Notes under the pieces: generated by a model | Told to the model about the DNA's origin: nothing | Databases searched by the model: none | What the model saw: the letters and a program-made list of their open reading frames with translations, nothing else | Position numbers and translations under genes: made by a program | From: Vibrio ulleungensis | GTDB taxonomy: Bacteria; Pseudomonadota; Gammaproteobacteria; Enterobacterales; Vibrionaceae | Assembly (NCBI RefSeq): GCF_016900875.1 | Contig: NZ_JAFEUM010000002.1 | Location: forward strand, 186,001 to 250,000 | Direction of reading: 5' to 3' | DNA: 64,000 nt | Shown here: positions 36,526 to 45,328 of the stretch, piece after piece | Numbering within the stretch: the first letter of the stretch is position 1 | Layout: every line of letters begins with the position of its first letter

Positions 36526-36987
36526 ATGCGTAAAACTTTAACCGTAGCCGCAATTGTCGGTCTGCTTGCCGCCTGCGGCGCAACCTCGAGTGAACAATCG
36601 GATGCAGCGATGAACGACGCGACCACAGTGCTCTCTGCAGCGCAGTTACAACATCATAATTGGGAACTTGTCTCTGTAAATGGTGAAGCGATTACAGTAT
36701 TGGAGGGGTTTTCCGTACCGAACCTAGAAATTGGTGAGAAACTTACCGCTAACGGTAACGCCGGTTGTAACAACTTCTTTGGGCAAGTCGAACTTGAAGG
36801 CAACTCACTGAGAATTGCACAAATGGCGTCAACCATGAAAATGTGTCCTGAAGAGGTTATGAGCTATGAAATGGCGATGTCACAAGGGCTGAGTGACTGG
36901 AATGATGTCAAACTAACCAAACAAACCTTAACCCTAGAAAACGGCATCAACACCTTAGAATTTACGTTAAAAGATTGGGTGCACTAA
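36526..36987 (+). CDS. HslJ/META-domain lipoprotein
   Basis: The 153-residue product begins with a lipoprotein signal (AAIVGLLAAC, lipidated cysteine at about residue 17). The META/HslJ fold follows: HNWELVSVNG at the start, the hallmark LTANGNAGCNNFFGQ, and MASTMKMCPEE later. HslJ of E. coli is linked to heat shock and novobiocin tolerance; the role here is unknown. The ATG at 36526 is preferred over 36514 because it leaves a normal signal peptide and has GGAT upstream. Confidence 0.85.
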   Translation: MRKTLTVAAIVGLLAACGATSSEQSDAAMNDATTVLSAAQLQHHNWELVSVNGEAITVLEGFSVPNLEIGEKLTANGNAGCNNFFGQVELEGNSLRIAQMASTMKMCPEEVMSYEMAMSQGLSDWNDVKLTKQTLTLENGINTLEFTLKDWVH

Positions 36988-37001
36988 AACCCAATTTAAT
37001 G

Positions 37002-37026
37002 CCGCACAGCCCATTAGGCTGTGCGG
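37002..37026. terminator. Hairpin between the converging hslJ-like gene and metE
   Basis: CCGCACAGCC and GGCTGTGCGG form a perfect 10-bp stem with a 5-base loop. Neither strand has a good T run, so its termination strength is uncertain. Confidence 0.5.
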
Positions 37027-37033
37027 ATTATTA

Positions 37034-39337
37034 CTACGCAAATTCCTTGCGCAATTTCTTCGCTACATTCACCATATTTTTCAGTGACTTTTCGGTCTCA
37101 TCCCAACCTCTTGTTTTAAGACCACAATCTGGGTTTATCCAGAGTCGCTCTTTTGGAATCTGAGTCGAAGCTCGCTTAACCAATTGCTCCATCCACTGCT
37201 CCGATGGAATATTGGGTGAGTGAATATCGTAAACACCCGGTCCAATTTCATTTGGATAGTCGAACGCTTCAAACGCATCCAGCAACTCCATATTCGATCT
37301 CGACGTCTCAATGGTGATCACATCGGCATCTAAGTGAGCGACTGAGTCAATAATTTGGTTAAAATCGCTATAACACATATGCGTATGAATTTGTGTTTCT
37401 GGTAACGCACTTGATGCAGAAACCTTAAATGCGTCTACTGCCCACTCCAAATAATGCTGTTGATCAGCAAGACGTAGCGGTAGCCCCTCTCTTAGTGCGG
37501 GCTCGTCAATTTGAATAATATTGATGCCAGCATCTTGCAAGTCAGACACTTCTTCTTTTAACGCAATTGCCAGTTGCTGGGTGATAGTTTGACGAGTGAT
37601 GTCTTCTCGAGGAAAAGTCCAGCACATTAGTGTCACAGGGCCTGTTAGCATTCCCTTCATTGGCTTAGTGGTCAGAGACTGAGCATAGCGTGTCCAATCA
37701 ACAGTCATTGGTTCTAGTCTTTCAATGTCTTCAACCACTATTGCCGGTTTAACACATCGAGAACCATAGCTTTGGACCCAACCGTACTGCGTAGTTTGGA
37801 AACCATTCAACTGCTCGGCAAAATACTCAGCCATGTCATTTCGTTCAGGTTCACCGTGGACCAACACATCTAAGTCTAACGATTCTTGGCGCTCAACGAC
37901 TGCTTTAATTTCAGATCGGATTTGCTTGCGATAAGCGTCAAATGTAAGCGCTCCCGTTTTAAACTGACTGCGCAGACGGCGAATATCTCCTGTCTGAGGA
38001 AAAGAGCCGATGGTTGTTGTTGGAAAGAGCGGCAAGTTAAGAGCGTTTCGCTGCGCTGCTTGGCGTTCTGGAAAGGGTAAAAGCCGATCGCTAGACTGCT
38101 CTTTTAAACGTTGTAGCTTTTGTTGGACCTGCGGTTTATGGACATTGATTGAGTTTTTACGTTGATGTATCGGTCGACTATATGCGAGCACCCTTTCCGC
38201 ATACTCGCTTGGATTAGATAGCGCCTTAGTTATCTGGCAAACCTCAGATACCTTTTGTTTAGCAAACGCAAACCATGATTTGGTGTCAGCAGGTAGCTGC
38301 GTTTCTAGTTCTAAATTTAGTGGCGAATGCAATAAAGAGCAGCTACTTCCTATCCAAATCTGTCGAGCCGACGTAGCATTCCCATTCAACGAATTAGACA
38401 GGTTTTCTAGCCAATAGTGGGCGTCGCATTTCCACACATTTCGCCCATTCACCACACCTAATGAGATTACCCAATCGTTAGGTAACACCGACAGTGCCTC
38501 GATCAGCTGTGCTTCATTTGCCACTAAGTCTAAATGTACACCATCAACCCTTAACGTTTTAATTATAGCTAGCTTATCGTCAATTCGGTCAAAATAACTG
38601 CTGAGTAGCAGTTTTACGGTTCCACCAAGCTCATCATACGTAGGTTTGAAGACTTGTAACCACTGAGAAGGTAAATCCAAACTCAATATTGGCTCATCAA
38701 TTTGTAACCACTCAATGCCTAAATCGGCCAATCGCTGGATGACTTGTTGATAGACGGCCACCAATTTTGGTAGCAAAGTGAGGCGATCAAAGCTATCGAC
38801 CTCTTTGCCCAAATATAAGTAGCTAATCGGCCCGAGTAATACAGGCTTAACACTGTGTCCAAGCGCTAACGCTTCTTCAATTTCATCAAACAATTGAGAC
38901 CAGCTTAATTCAAATTTATCATCAGCTGAAAACTCTGGGGTTATGTAATGGTAATTAGTATTAAACCACTTGGTCATGTCCGATGCCGCAGCACCACAAC
39001 AGCCTGAGTTCGATTGCCCTCTTGCAACTTTAAACAGAGTATCCAAGCTAATATCGCTGTCGCCGCGATGACGTTTTGGAAGGTGTCCTATCAACGCGCT
39101 GGTCGATAAAACATGATCGTACCAAGCAAAATCACCAACTGTTACAAAGCTTAGCTGTGATTGGGTTGCCCAGTTTTGCTGGCGTATGGTTTTGCCGACG
39201 TCTCGAAGTTGCTGCTCCGTAAATTCGCCTTTCCAATATTTTTCTAACGCAAATTTTAACTCTCGCTGCTCTCCAACTCTTGGGTAGCCTAAAACGTGAC
39301 TTTTGAAAGAATGATTAAGGGTGTTTGCTTGGCTCAT
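37034..39337 (-). CDS. metE: MetE, cobalamin-independent methionine synthase
   Basis: MetE transfers the methyl group of 5-methyltetrahydropteroyl-triglutamate to homocysteine. The 767-residue protein has the duplicated barrel layout. The zinc ligands lie in the C-terminal half: His and Cys in [12 protein letters not shown] and the second Cys in [13 protein letters not shown]. The N-terminal [20 protein letters not shown] is also typical. The ATG at 39337 follows AGGA at good spacing; the frame extends to 39424 without family similarity. It is divergent from metR, with MetR and MetJ sites between. Confidence 0.97.
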   Translation of the reverse strand: MSQANTLNHSFKSHVLGYPRVGEQRELKFALEKYWKGEFTEQQLRDVGKTIRQQNWATQSQLSFVTVGDFAWYDHVLSTSALIGHLPKRHRGDSDISLDTLFKVARGQSNSGCCGAAASDMTKWFNTNYHYITPEFSADDKFELSWSQLFDEIEEALALGHSVKPVLLGPISYLYLGKEVDSFDRLTLLPKLVAVYQQVIQRLADLGIEWLQIDEPILSLDLPSQWLQVFKPTYDELGGTVKLLLSSYFDRIDDKLAIIKTLRVDGVHLDLVANEAQLIEALSVLPNDWVISLGVVNGRNVWKCDAHYWLENLSNSLNGNATSARQIWIGSSCSLLHSPLNLELETQLPADTKSWFAFAKQKVSEVCQITKALSNPSEYAERVLAYSRPIHQRKNSINVHKPQVQQKLQRLKEQSSDRLLPFPERQAAQRNALNLPLFPTTTIGSFPQTGDIRRLRSQFKTGALTFDAYRKQIRSEIKAVVERQESLDLDVLVHGEPERNDMAEYFAEQLNGFQTTQYGWVQSYGSRCVKPAIVVEDIERLEPMTVDWTRYAQSLTTKPMKGMLTGPVTLMCWTFPREDITRQTITQQLAIALKEEVSDLQDAGINIIQIDEPALREGLPLRLADQQHYLEWAVDAFKVSASSALPETQIHTHMCYSDFNQIIDSVAHLDADVITIETSRSNMELLDAFEAFDYPNEIGPGVYDIHSPNIPSEQWMEQLVKRASTQIPKERLWINPDCGLKTRGWDETEKSLKNMVNVAKKLRKEFA

Positions 39338-39426
39338 GATTGCTGTCCTATGGGTGTTTGCTCCGATGTCATTTACAGTAAGTGGCCTTGTCATCATCGA
39401 CAAACGACAAACTTTCATCAGCAACT

Positions 39427-39439
39427 TGAAAGTTTTTCA
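39427..39439. promoter_or_regulatory. MetR binding site
   Basis: TGAAAGTTTTTCA fits the MetR consensus TGAA-N5-TTCA perfectly. It lies 90 bases upstream of the metE start in the metE-metR gap, where MetR with homocysteine activates metE. Confidence 0.78.
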
Positions 39440-39447
39440 TGTCATTT

Positions 39448-39463
39448 GGACGTCTAGACGTTT
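39448..39463. promoter_or_regulatory. Tandem MetJ boxes
   Basis: GGACGTCT and AGACGTTT are two adjacent 8-base met boxes, each matching AGACGTCT at seven positions. Two contiguous boxes are the minimum for MetJ with S-adenosylmethionine, so metR, and perhaps metE, should be repressed by excess methionine. Confidence 0.78.
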
Positions 39464-39566
39464 ACTTTGAGGTGAAAGTTAGGCAAGGTAATACAGAGTA
39501 ATGAACCTCGAGCCTTATTAAGGCCGCCAAACCTGAGTCGCATGAGACAGTGGTAAAAGGAAAACC

Positions 39567-40481
39567 ATGATTGAATTAAAGCACCTTAGAACCATCGTAT
39601 CTTTAAGAGATACGGGGTCGTTAACTGCGACAGCAACCTCTTTGCACTTAACTCAATCGGCCCTATCTCATCAAATAAAGGACTTAGAGACCCGTTTAGG
39701 TGCGCAATTATTTTTACGAAAAACACGTCCGGTTAAATTTACTCCTGAAGGCCATATTATTTTGAAACTGGCAGACCAAGTGTTGCCACAAATCGCTAAA
39801 GCCGAAGGAGAGCTCGCCAGTCACAAAGAAGACGCCAATGGCAGACTGCATATGGCCATCGAGTGTCACTCCTGTTTCCAGTGGCTAATGCCTGCAATAA
39901 AAGAATATCAAGTCGCTTGGCCAAACGTGAGTTTGGATTTTTCATCTGGATTTGGTTTCGAACCACTACCTGCCTTACTTAATGGAGAATTAGACTTAGT
40001 CGTCACGTCGGACGTTGCCCCTAGAGCTGATGTCCACTATGAGTCTATGTTTGATTTTGAAATGCGTTTGGTGACTGCAACTACACACCCACTCGCGCAA
40101 AAATCTATTATCGAGCCAAGCGATTTAGTGTCACAGACAATGATCAGCTACCCCGTACAAAAACAACGTCTTGACGTATATAAGCATTTTCTTGCACCTG
40201 CTCAATGCGAGCCCGAAAAATGGAAACAAGCAGACAACACCTTAATGCTGATTCAAATGGTGTCTGCTGGACTAGGCGTTGCCGCTCTTCCTAACTGGGC
40301 AATCAGCGAGTTCTCTCGTCAAGGGTTGATCGAGTCTATCCCATTGGGTGATCAAGGACTTTGGCGCCGCCTATTTGTCGCTGTAAGACATGCCGATAGA
40401 GATAAGCGATACTTGCAATCATTCTTTTCAACCGCCAAACAGCAGTGCCAGCAACACCTTGATGGTGTGAAGATGGTCTAA
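39567..40481 (+). CDS. metR: MetR, LysR-family activator of methionine genes
   Basis: The 304-residue protein has the LysR helix-turn-helix at the N-terminus (LTATATSLHLTQSALSHQI) followed by DLETRLGAQLFLRKTRPVKFT, as in E. coli MetR, and a periplasmic-binding-like effector domain that senses homocysteine. It is divergent from metE, the conserved arrangement. A terminator follows seven bases after the stop. Confidence 0.95.
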   Translation: MIELKHLRTIVSLRDTGSLTATATSLHLTQSALSHQIKDLETRLGAQLFLRKTRPVKFTPEGHIILKLADQVLPQIAKAEGELASHKEDANGRLHMAIECHSCFQWLMPAIKEYQVAWPNVSLDFSSGFGFEPLPALLNGELDLVVTSDVAPRADVHYESMFDFEMRLVTATTHPLAQKSIIEPSDLVSQTMISYPVQKQRLDVYKHFLAPAQCEPEKWKQADNTLMLIQMVSAGLGVAALPNWAISEFSRQGLIESIPLGDQGLWRRLFVAVRHADRDKRYLQSFFSTAKQQCQQHLDGVKMV

Positions 40482-40487
40482 ACGAAA

Positions 40488-40515
40488 AAGCCGCCTGATT
40501 AGGGCGGCTTTCTAT
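40488..40515 (+). terminator. Terminator of metR
   Basis: AAAGCCGCC and GGCGGCTTT form a 9-bp stem with a 7-base loop; a short T/C run follows. It may also serve the converging DUF4250 gene. Confidence 0.8.
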
Positions 40516-40527
40516 GCTAAAAAGTCA

Positions 40528-40725
40528 TTAAAACTGAGATTTAAACTGATTAGTCAACGGATCGTAGCTAAACCCTACATCAGCTAACTTATTGTTCAGT
40601 GACTCCATATCAATTTCATACATCGTGGCAAGCTCTTCCACGCTGTGACATTCGAGTCTTAATTTTTCATTGACGATACCTATTAAGATATTGCCATCCC
40701 ATTTATTGACGTTACTGAGATCCAT
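40528..40725 (-). CDS. DUF4250-like small protein
   Basis: This 65-residue cytoplasmic protein has no cysteine cluster or membrane segment. The pattern NILIGIVNEKLRLECHSVEELATMYEID followed by LADVGFSYDPLTNQF resembles DUF4250, a small family of unknown function that looks like a short helical DNA- or protein-binding unit. The ATG has a modest ribosome site (TAGGGAGCG reading toward the start). It stands alone between metR and the membrane-protein gene. Confidence 0.75.
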   Translation of the reverse strand: MDLSNVNKWDGNILIGIVNEKLRLECHSVEELATMYEIDMESLNNKLADVGFSYDPLTNQFKSQF

Positions 40726-40810
40726 ACCTAGCGCTCCCTATGACTGCAAACACCCCAAACTCTTTGTAAGCATAGTCCGATTTGTAAGGGTTAGCGGTTC
40801 AAAAACGTGA

Positions 40811-41524
40811 TTAAGGTAAAATATACATAAAAATCAGATGGGAAGAAGAGAGCCCTGCGACTGACATCCATAGCGCACTTTTACGGATCTCAACACGCTT
40901 TAGCAAATGCCAGTTCCATATTGTTAACGCAAAAAGCAGTGTACTAATGGCAACCAACAGTGGGCCTAAGATAGATTCGGCAGATTGTATACCGTTCACT
41001 AAACCAGTAGACACTAGCCCAAGCCATAGTAATAAATAAGCAAAACTCATGACAACAGCGCCAATGGGCAGAATACGGTGAAACGCTTGTAGTCGAGTTC
41101 TTGCCAGCAACAGCAGTAAGTGTGCAACACTGGCGCCTAACAGTAGCGTCATCACTAAATAGAAGCCAAATCCAACCACACTTTCCCATAAATAGGTTTG
41201 GCTTAGCTGCTGGTAAAACGCCAAACACCCTACTAGACTCGCCCACACAGCGGCAATCACTAACGCCGCTCGCGGCCCCAGCAACCGTGTTTTTTTAGTT
41301 TGAACTTGGCTACAAAACCAGCCTAAAAATAAGGCACTAGGTATGAGCCAAATATTAGTGACACAAGTAATAGCGAACAACCCACATAAAATTGCGATCG
41401 AACGATGCAAGCGGCCTCGTTGACCGGGACAGATATCGCCTTTATACAAAATGACAATAATGAGCCAAAGTGCACCAACAATTGCAGGGACCAACCACAC
41501 TGCGTTTAATACTTCTATCGACAA
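40811..41524 (-). CDS. Predicted membrane protein of unknown function
   Basis: I do not recognise this protein. The 237 residues form about seven membrane helices, at roughly 7-26, 43-70, 86-105, 115-138, 150-172, 182-202 and 216-236, joined by short basic loops (GQRGRLHRS, KTKKTRLLGPRAA). No signature of a transporter or enzyme is visible. It lies 46 bases downstream of the Omp85-like barrel gene on the same strand, so co-transcription is possible. The only striking residues are ICPGQRGR near position 32 and the aromatic-rich fifth helix. Confidence 0.7.
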   Translation of the reverse strand: MSIEVLNAVWLVPAIVGALWLIIVILYKGDICPGQRGRLHRSIAILCGLFAITCVTNIWLIPSALFLGWFCSQVQTKKTRLLGPRAALVIAAVWASLVGCLAFYQQLSQTYLWESVVGFGFYLVMTLLLGASVAHLLLLLARTRLQAFHRILPIGAVVMSFAYLLLWLGLVSTGLVNGIQSAESILGPLLVAISTLLFALTIWNWHLLKRVEIRKSALWMSVAGLSSSHLIFMYILP

Positions 41525-41570
41525 AACCGAGTTCCTATTACTTTAATCTAAACATCAAAAGCGACGAATC

Positions 41571-42731
41571 CTAAATGCCTGTGCCAACGGTGATATAAAA
41601 GGCCGAATCATCTTCACTAACCGCAATGTCTACACCGGCTTGAATGCCATATCGTCTGGCCATCAAATAACGAAAACCTGTGCCAATTGCAGGAGTGGGG
41701 TTATTCCAAAAATCGGAAGCGCTGTCACTATACACACCTACCCCACCAAATAGTAGAGCTGTCCAACGAGGATCAATATGCCACATCACCTGCGCCTCAG
41801 CTGTACCTGTGTAATTGCCTTGGTACTTAAATGAGGGTAATCCGCGTAGATCAGCGTAGGGTTTTAGTGTTCTAGGAAGCAATCGACTGTCTGACGACAA
41901 CACGTTGTATTCAGCTGCAGCAATAAAAGTGAACGACTTAGACAAAGGGAAATAGGCTTGTCCCTGAGCTAAAAGCGTTTCAAAGTCATAATCACTGCCA
42001 ATTGATTCGTCAAACCATAGGTATTCCAGGTTGGTGTAATACCCCTGACGAGGGAAAAAGAAGTTGTCTTTATTGTCATATTCAACATTAAAACCAAGTG
42101 CCGATGTAGTGAATTCTTTAGTAAAGCCAAGATCAGGTATCCCCGTACCGTTCGAACCGAGTCCAAATTCGGCATTACTAAAAAACTGTTGCACACCTAA
42201 AAACAGATCGCTGTCGGCTAATCTAAATTGCAGTTTTTGCATTCCGCCTAAGCCAACCGTTTCAGTTTCGACGCTAAATTGATTATCTGAGCCAAAATAG
42301 AGATCCAACACCACGTTGCCGTAGCCAATCCCGCCTAGGTATCGAATCGAATCTTCCTTCCAAACATGACGGTGGCCGAAAAAACCAAACCAAGTCCCAT
42401 TTTGAGTTGCCCCACCGCCTAAAACTGTCACCGCAGGTGGAATTAACTGAGCACCGCCGTCAATGGAGGTGAGCGCCAGTTGGCGCCTCTTTTCTGTCTG
42501 CTCTTCAGATTCATGAAGGAACATACCCACCATACCAGCGCCATACCCTAACGCGGGCTCGGTAATAAGAATGGGAATGGGTAAAAAACCGTAGGCGTTT
42601 TCGGCCAAATACTCACCCATATCAAACCGACCATCAATTGGATCGGTAAACGACACCGCAATGGAAGGTGTACTCATTGCGCCCACTGAAACGGCTAGCA
42701 ATGTACGCCAAATAGGATTTAATACTGACAC
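41571..42731 (-). CDS. Omp85-superfamily (BamA/TamA-like) outer-membrane barrel
   Basis: The 386-residue protein has a signal peptide (LAVSVGAMSTPSIAVS) and then a sixteen-strand-type surface-antigen domain, with alternating hydrophobic strands and glycine/aromatic turns such as LPIPILITEPALGYGAGMVG and FFFPRQGYYTNLEYLWF. The C-terminal region LRGLPSFKYQGNYTGTAEAQ and GTGFRYLMARRYGIQAGVDI matches the Omp85 pattern (a barrel with an RG-type lid loop; here the motif reads LRGLP). There is no room for POTRA domains, so it is of the short kind often annotated as BamA/TamA family. Its function is not known. The C-terminus ends in Ile rather than the usual Phe. Confidence 0.82.
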   Translation of the reverse strand: MSVLNPIWRTLLAVSVGAMSTPSIAVSFTDPIDGRFDMGEYLAENAYGFLPIPILITEPALGYGAGMVGMFLHESEEQTEKRRQLALTSIDGGAQLIPPAVTVLGGGATQNGTWFGFFGHRHVWKEDSIRYLGGIGYGNVVLDLYFGSDNQFSVETETVGLGGMQKLQFRLADSDLFLGVQQFFSNAEFGLGSNGTGIPDLGFTKEFTTSALGFNVEYDNKDNFFFPRQGYYTNLEYLWFDESIGSDYDFETLLAQGQAYFPLSKSFTFIAAAEYNVLSSDSRLLPRTLKPYADLRGLPSFKYQGNYTGTAEAQVMWHIDPRWTALLFGGVGVYSDSASDFWNNPTPAIGTGFRYLMARRYGIQAGVDIAVSEDDSAFYITVGTGI

Positions 42732-42914
42732 GTAAACACTCCTTGTTTTTACGTTTTACGACAGGTTGTTACGACTAGCTTACCAACATTTATTAGCGAA
42801 CAACACCGACAAACGAAGGTTTAAATTCACCTCTCTCAAGCTGCTACACTATTCTTACAAGACAAATCACTCTGGCATCGCTATAATTCGCGGCTCGATT
42901 TGGTGAGGTAATAA

Positions 42915-45191
42915 ATGAACAGTCCCGTAACTCCTATCTATGAGCACAAAAAATATTGGGCCGAATGCTTTGGCACGGCGCCATTTTTGCCAACCTCTCG
43001 CAAAGAGATGGATGCGCTAGGATGGGACAGTTGTGACATTATTATCGTCACAGGCGATGCTTATGTTGATCACCCAAGCTTTGGCATGGCGATTATTGGT
43101 CGCCTGCTTGAAGCGCAAGGCTTTCGAGTCGGCATAATTGCACAACCAGAGTGGCAAAACAAAGACGCCTTTATGTCACTGGGCAAGCCTAACCTGTTCT
43201 TTGGCATCACTGCCGGCAACATGGACTCTATGATCAACCGTTACACGGCCGATCGTAAGCTGCGCCATGACGATGCGTACACCCCAAATAATGAAGGTGG
43301 AAAACGTCCAGATAGAGCGGTGCTTGTGTATTCGCAGCGATGTCGTGAAGCATTTAAAGGTGTACCGATCGTACTTGGTGGTATTGAAGCCAGTTTACGT
43401 CGTGTCGCGCATTACGATTATTGGTCCGATAAAGTTAGACGCTCGGTTTTGCTTGACGCTAAAGGTGACATTTTACTGTTTGGTAATGCCGAACGAGCAC
43501 TGGTCGAAGTTGCCCACCGCTTAGCCGCCGGTGAAGACGTCAAAACCATGACCAACATTCGAGGCACTGCAGTCAACTTGCCCGCAGTTCCTGAGCACTT
43601 TGCTGTGGTCGATTCTTCGCGTATAGAGAAACCAAGCAAAGCTGTATGGAAACCACAAAACCCTTATCAGGTTGAAGAACAGTGTGAAACAAAAGCCACT
43701 GAACCCGATGAGGCAAAGCCAATATACGTGCGCCCAAGTCGCCACGACTCAGAAACAACTGCCGTGCGTTTACCTGCATTCGAGAAGCTGAAAAACGACC
43801 GTATATTATACGCACACGCCAGTCGCGTGTTGCACCTCGAGACCAACCCTTACTCAGGCCGTGCTTTAATTCAAAGACACGGTGATCGTGAACTATGGGT
43901 GAATCAAGCGCCGATTCCGCTGTCGACAGAGGAGATGGATTACGTATTTGATCTGCCTTATGCGCGCGTACCTCATCCTATGTATGGCAAAGCAAAGATC
44001 CCAGCCTACGATATGATTAAGACCTCGGTGAACATTATGCGCGGTTGTTTTGGCGGCTGTTCGTTTTGCTCTATCACCGAGCACGAAGGACGGATCATTC
44101 AAAACCGTTCTCAAGAGTCTATCATTGGCGAGCTCGAAAAAATTCGTGACAAGGTGCCTGGTTTTACCGGTACTATCTCCGATCTAGGTGGTCCAACCGC
44201 CAACATGTATCGTCTTGGATGCAGCGATCCTAAAGCGGAAGTGAATTGTCGTCGCCCGTCGTGTGTATTCCCTGGAATTTGTAACAAGCTTAATACCGAT
44301 CACCGACATACCATTGATCTTTATCGCGCCGCCCGCCAAGTAAAAGGGGTTAAAAAGGTGCTGATCGCCTCAGGTGTACGCTACGATTTAGCCATTGAGT
44401 CTCCTGAGTATGTCAAAGAGCTTGTCACACATCACGTAGGTGGGTACTTAAAAATAGCGCCAGAGCATACAGAGAAAAATCCTCTCGATTTAATGATGAA
44501 ACCGGGAATGGGTACCTACGATCGCTTCAAGGACATGTTCCAAAAATACAGCGAGCAAGCAGGCAAAAAGCAATACTTGATCCCATATTTCATTTCAGCC
44601 CACCCAGGGACTGAAGACGAAGACATGTTGAATTTGGCGCTGTGGCTTAAATCAAACAACTTTGAATGTGACCAAGTACAAAACTTCTATCCATCGCCAA
44701 TGTGTAACGCAACCGCGATGTATTACTCTGAGACGAACCCACTCAAGCGTGTTAAGTATAAAAAGCGTATTGACGTGCCAGTCGCTAAAGGAGAACGACA
44801 ACGTAGGCTCCATAAGGCTTTATTGCGTTATCACGATCCCGATAATTGGCCAATGATAAGAGAAGCACTTATCTCTATGGGTAAAAAACACTTAATTGGA
44901 GATAAGCCAAGTTGTTTGGTTCCGGCAGAAGACGTCGACTCGAAAACCCCAGCACAGCGCCGCAAAAGTGGCCGCCATGGTGCAAATCGTTTTGCAACCA
45001 AACATACTAAATCGCAACCAGGTTTTGACAAAATGCACTCTAAAAAAGGTGGTGAGTCTAAAGCAAATAAAACAGGTACGAATAAGCCTCATGGCAAGTC
45101 AGTTGCAAGAGGAGGTAAGCCCGTGGCGAAAGGTGGTAAGCCAGTGTCGAAAGGTGGTAAACCTTCGCACAAGCCTAAAGGCAAGCGTTAA
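42915..45191 (+). CDS. ygiQ: YgiQ-family radical SAM protein
   Basis: YgiQ is a conserved radical S-adenosylmethionine protein of unsettled function. The 758-residue product has the N-terminal UPF0313 region ([20 protein letters not shown], a cobalamin-type fold), the cluster motif CX3CX2C in [19 protein letters not shown] at about residue 380, and a C-terminal DUF3362-like part with a further cysteine set ([15 protein letters not shown]). The last 70 residues are very basic and low in complexity, including repeats of GKPVxKGG, which suggests RNA or ribosome contact. A terminator follows. Confidence 0.92.
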   Translation: MNSPVTPIYEHKKYWAECFGTAPFLPTSRKEMDALGWDSCDIIIVTGDAYVDHPSFGMAIIGRLLEAQGFRVGIIAQPEWQNKDAFMSLGKPNLFFGITAGNMDSMINRYTADRKLRHDDAYTPNNEGGKRPDRAVLVYSQRCREAFKGVPIVLGGIEASLRRVAHYDYWSDKVRRSVLLDAKGDILLFGNAERALVEVAHRLAAGEDVKTMTNIRGTAVNLPAVPEHFAVVDSSRIEKPSKAVWKPQNPYQVEEQCETKATEPDEAKPIYVRPSRHDSETTAVRLPAFEKLKNDRILYAHASRVLHLETNPYSGRALIQRHGDRELWVNQAPIPLSTEEMDYVFDLPYARVPHPMYGKAKIPAYDMIKTSVNIMRGCFGGCSFCSITEHEGRIIQNRSQESIIGELEKIRDKVPGFTGTISDLGGPTANMYRLGCSDPKAEVNCRRPSCVFPGICNKLNTDHRHTIDLYRAARQVKGVKKVLIASGVRYDLAIESPEYVKELVTHHVGGYLKIAPEHTEKNPLDLMMKPGMGTYDRFKDMFQKYSEQAGKKQYLIPYFISAHPGTEDEDMLNLALWLKSNNFECDQVQNFYPSPMCNATAMYYSETNPLKRVKYKKRIDVPVAKGERQRRLHKALLRYHDPDNWPMIREALISMGKKHLIGDKPSCLVPAEDVDSKTPAQRRKSGRHGANRFATKHTKSQPGFDKMHSKKGGESKANKTGTNKPHGKSVARGGKPVAKGGKPVSKGGKPSHKPKGKR

Positions 45192-45198
45192 TTGTGAA

Positions 45199-45225
45199 AA
45201 AGCACTGCTCCGGCGGTGCTTTCTT
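45199..45225 (+). terminator. Terminator of ygiQ
   Basis: AAAGCACTGC pairs with GCGGTGCTTT (one T-G pair) around TCCG and is followed by CTT. It lies seven bases after the stop. Confidence 0.75.
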
Positions 45226-45328
45226 GTATCCAAACCCTAATAATTATTGCTAATTATCAGCGTGTTATGTTCTATTACGCGCCGCGGTAGTCTATGCTTC
45301 AGGTATCTGAGATTACCTGACCGCCAAA

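Noticed and set aside
44896..45240. 114-codon frame overlapping the 3' end of ygiQ
   Set aside because: Arises from the repetitive basic tail of ygiQ read in another frame; the terminator lies within it.
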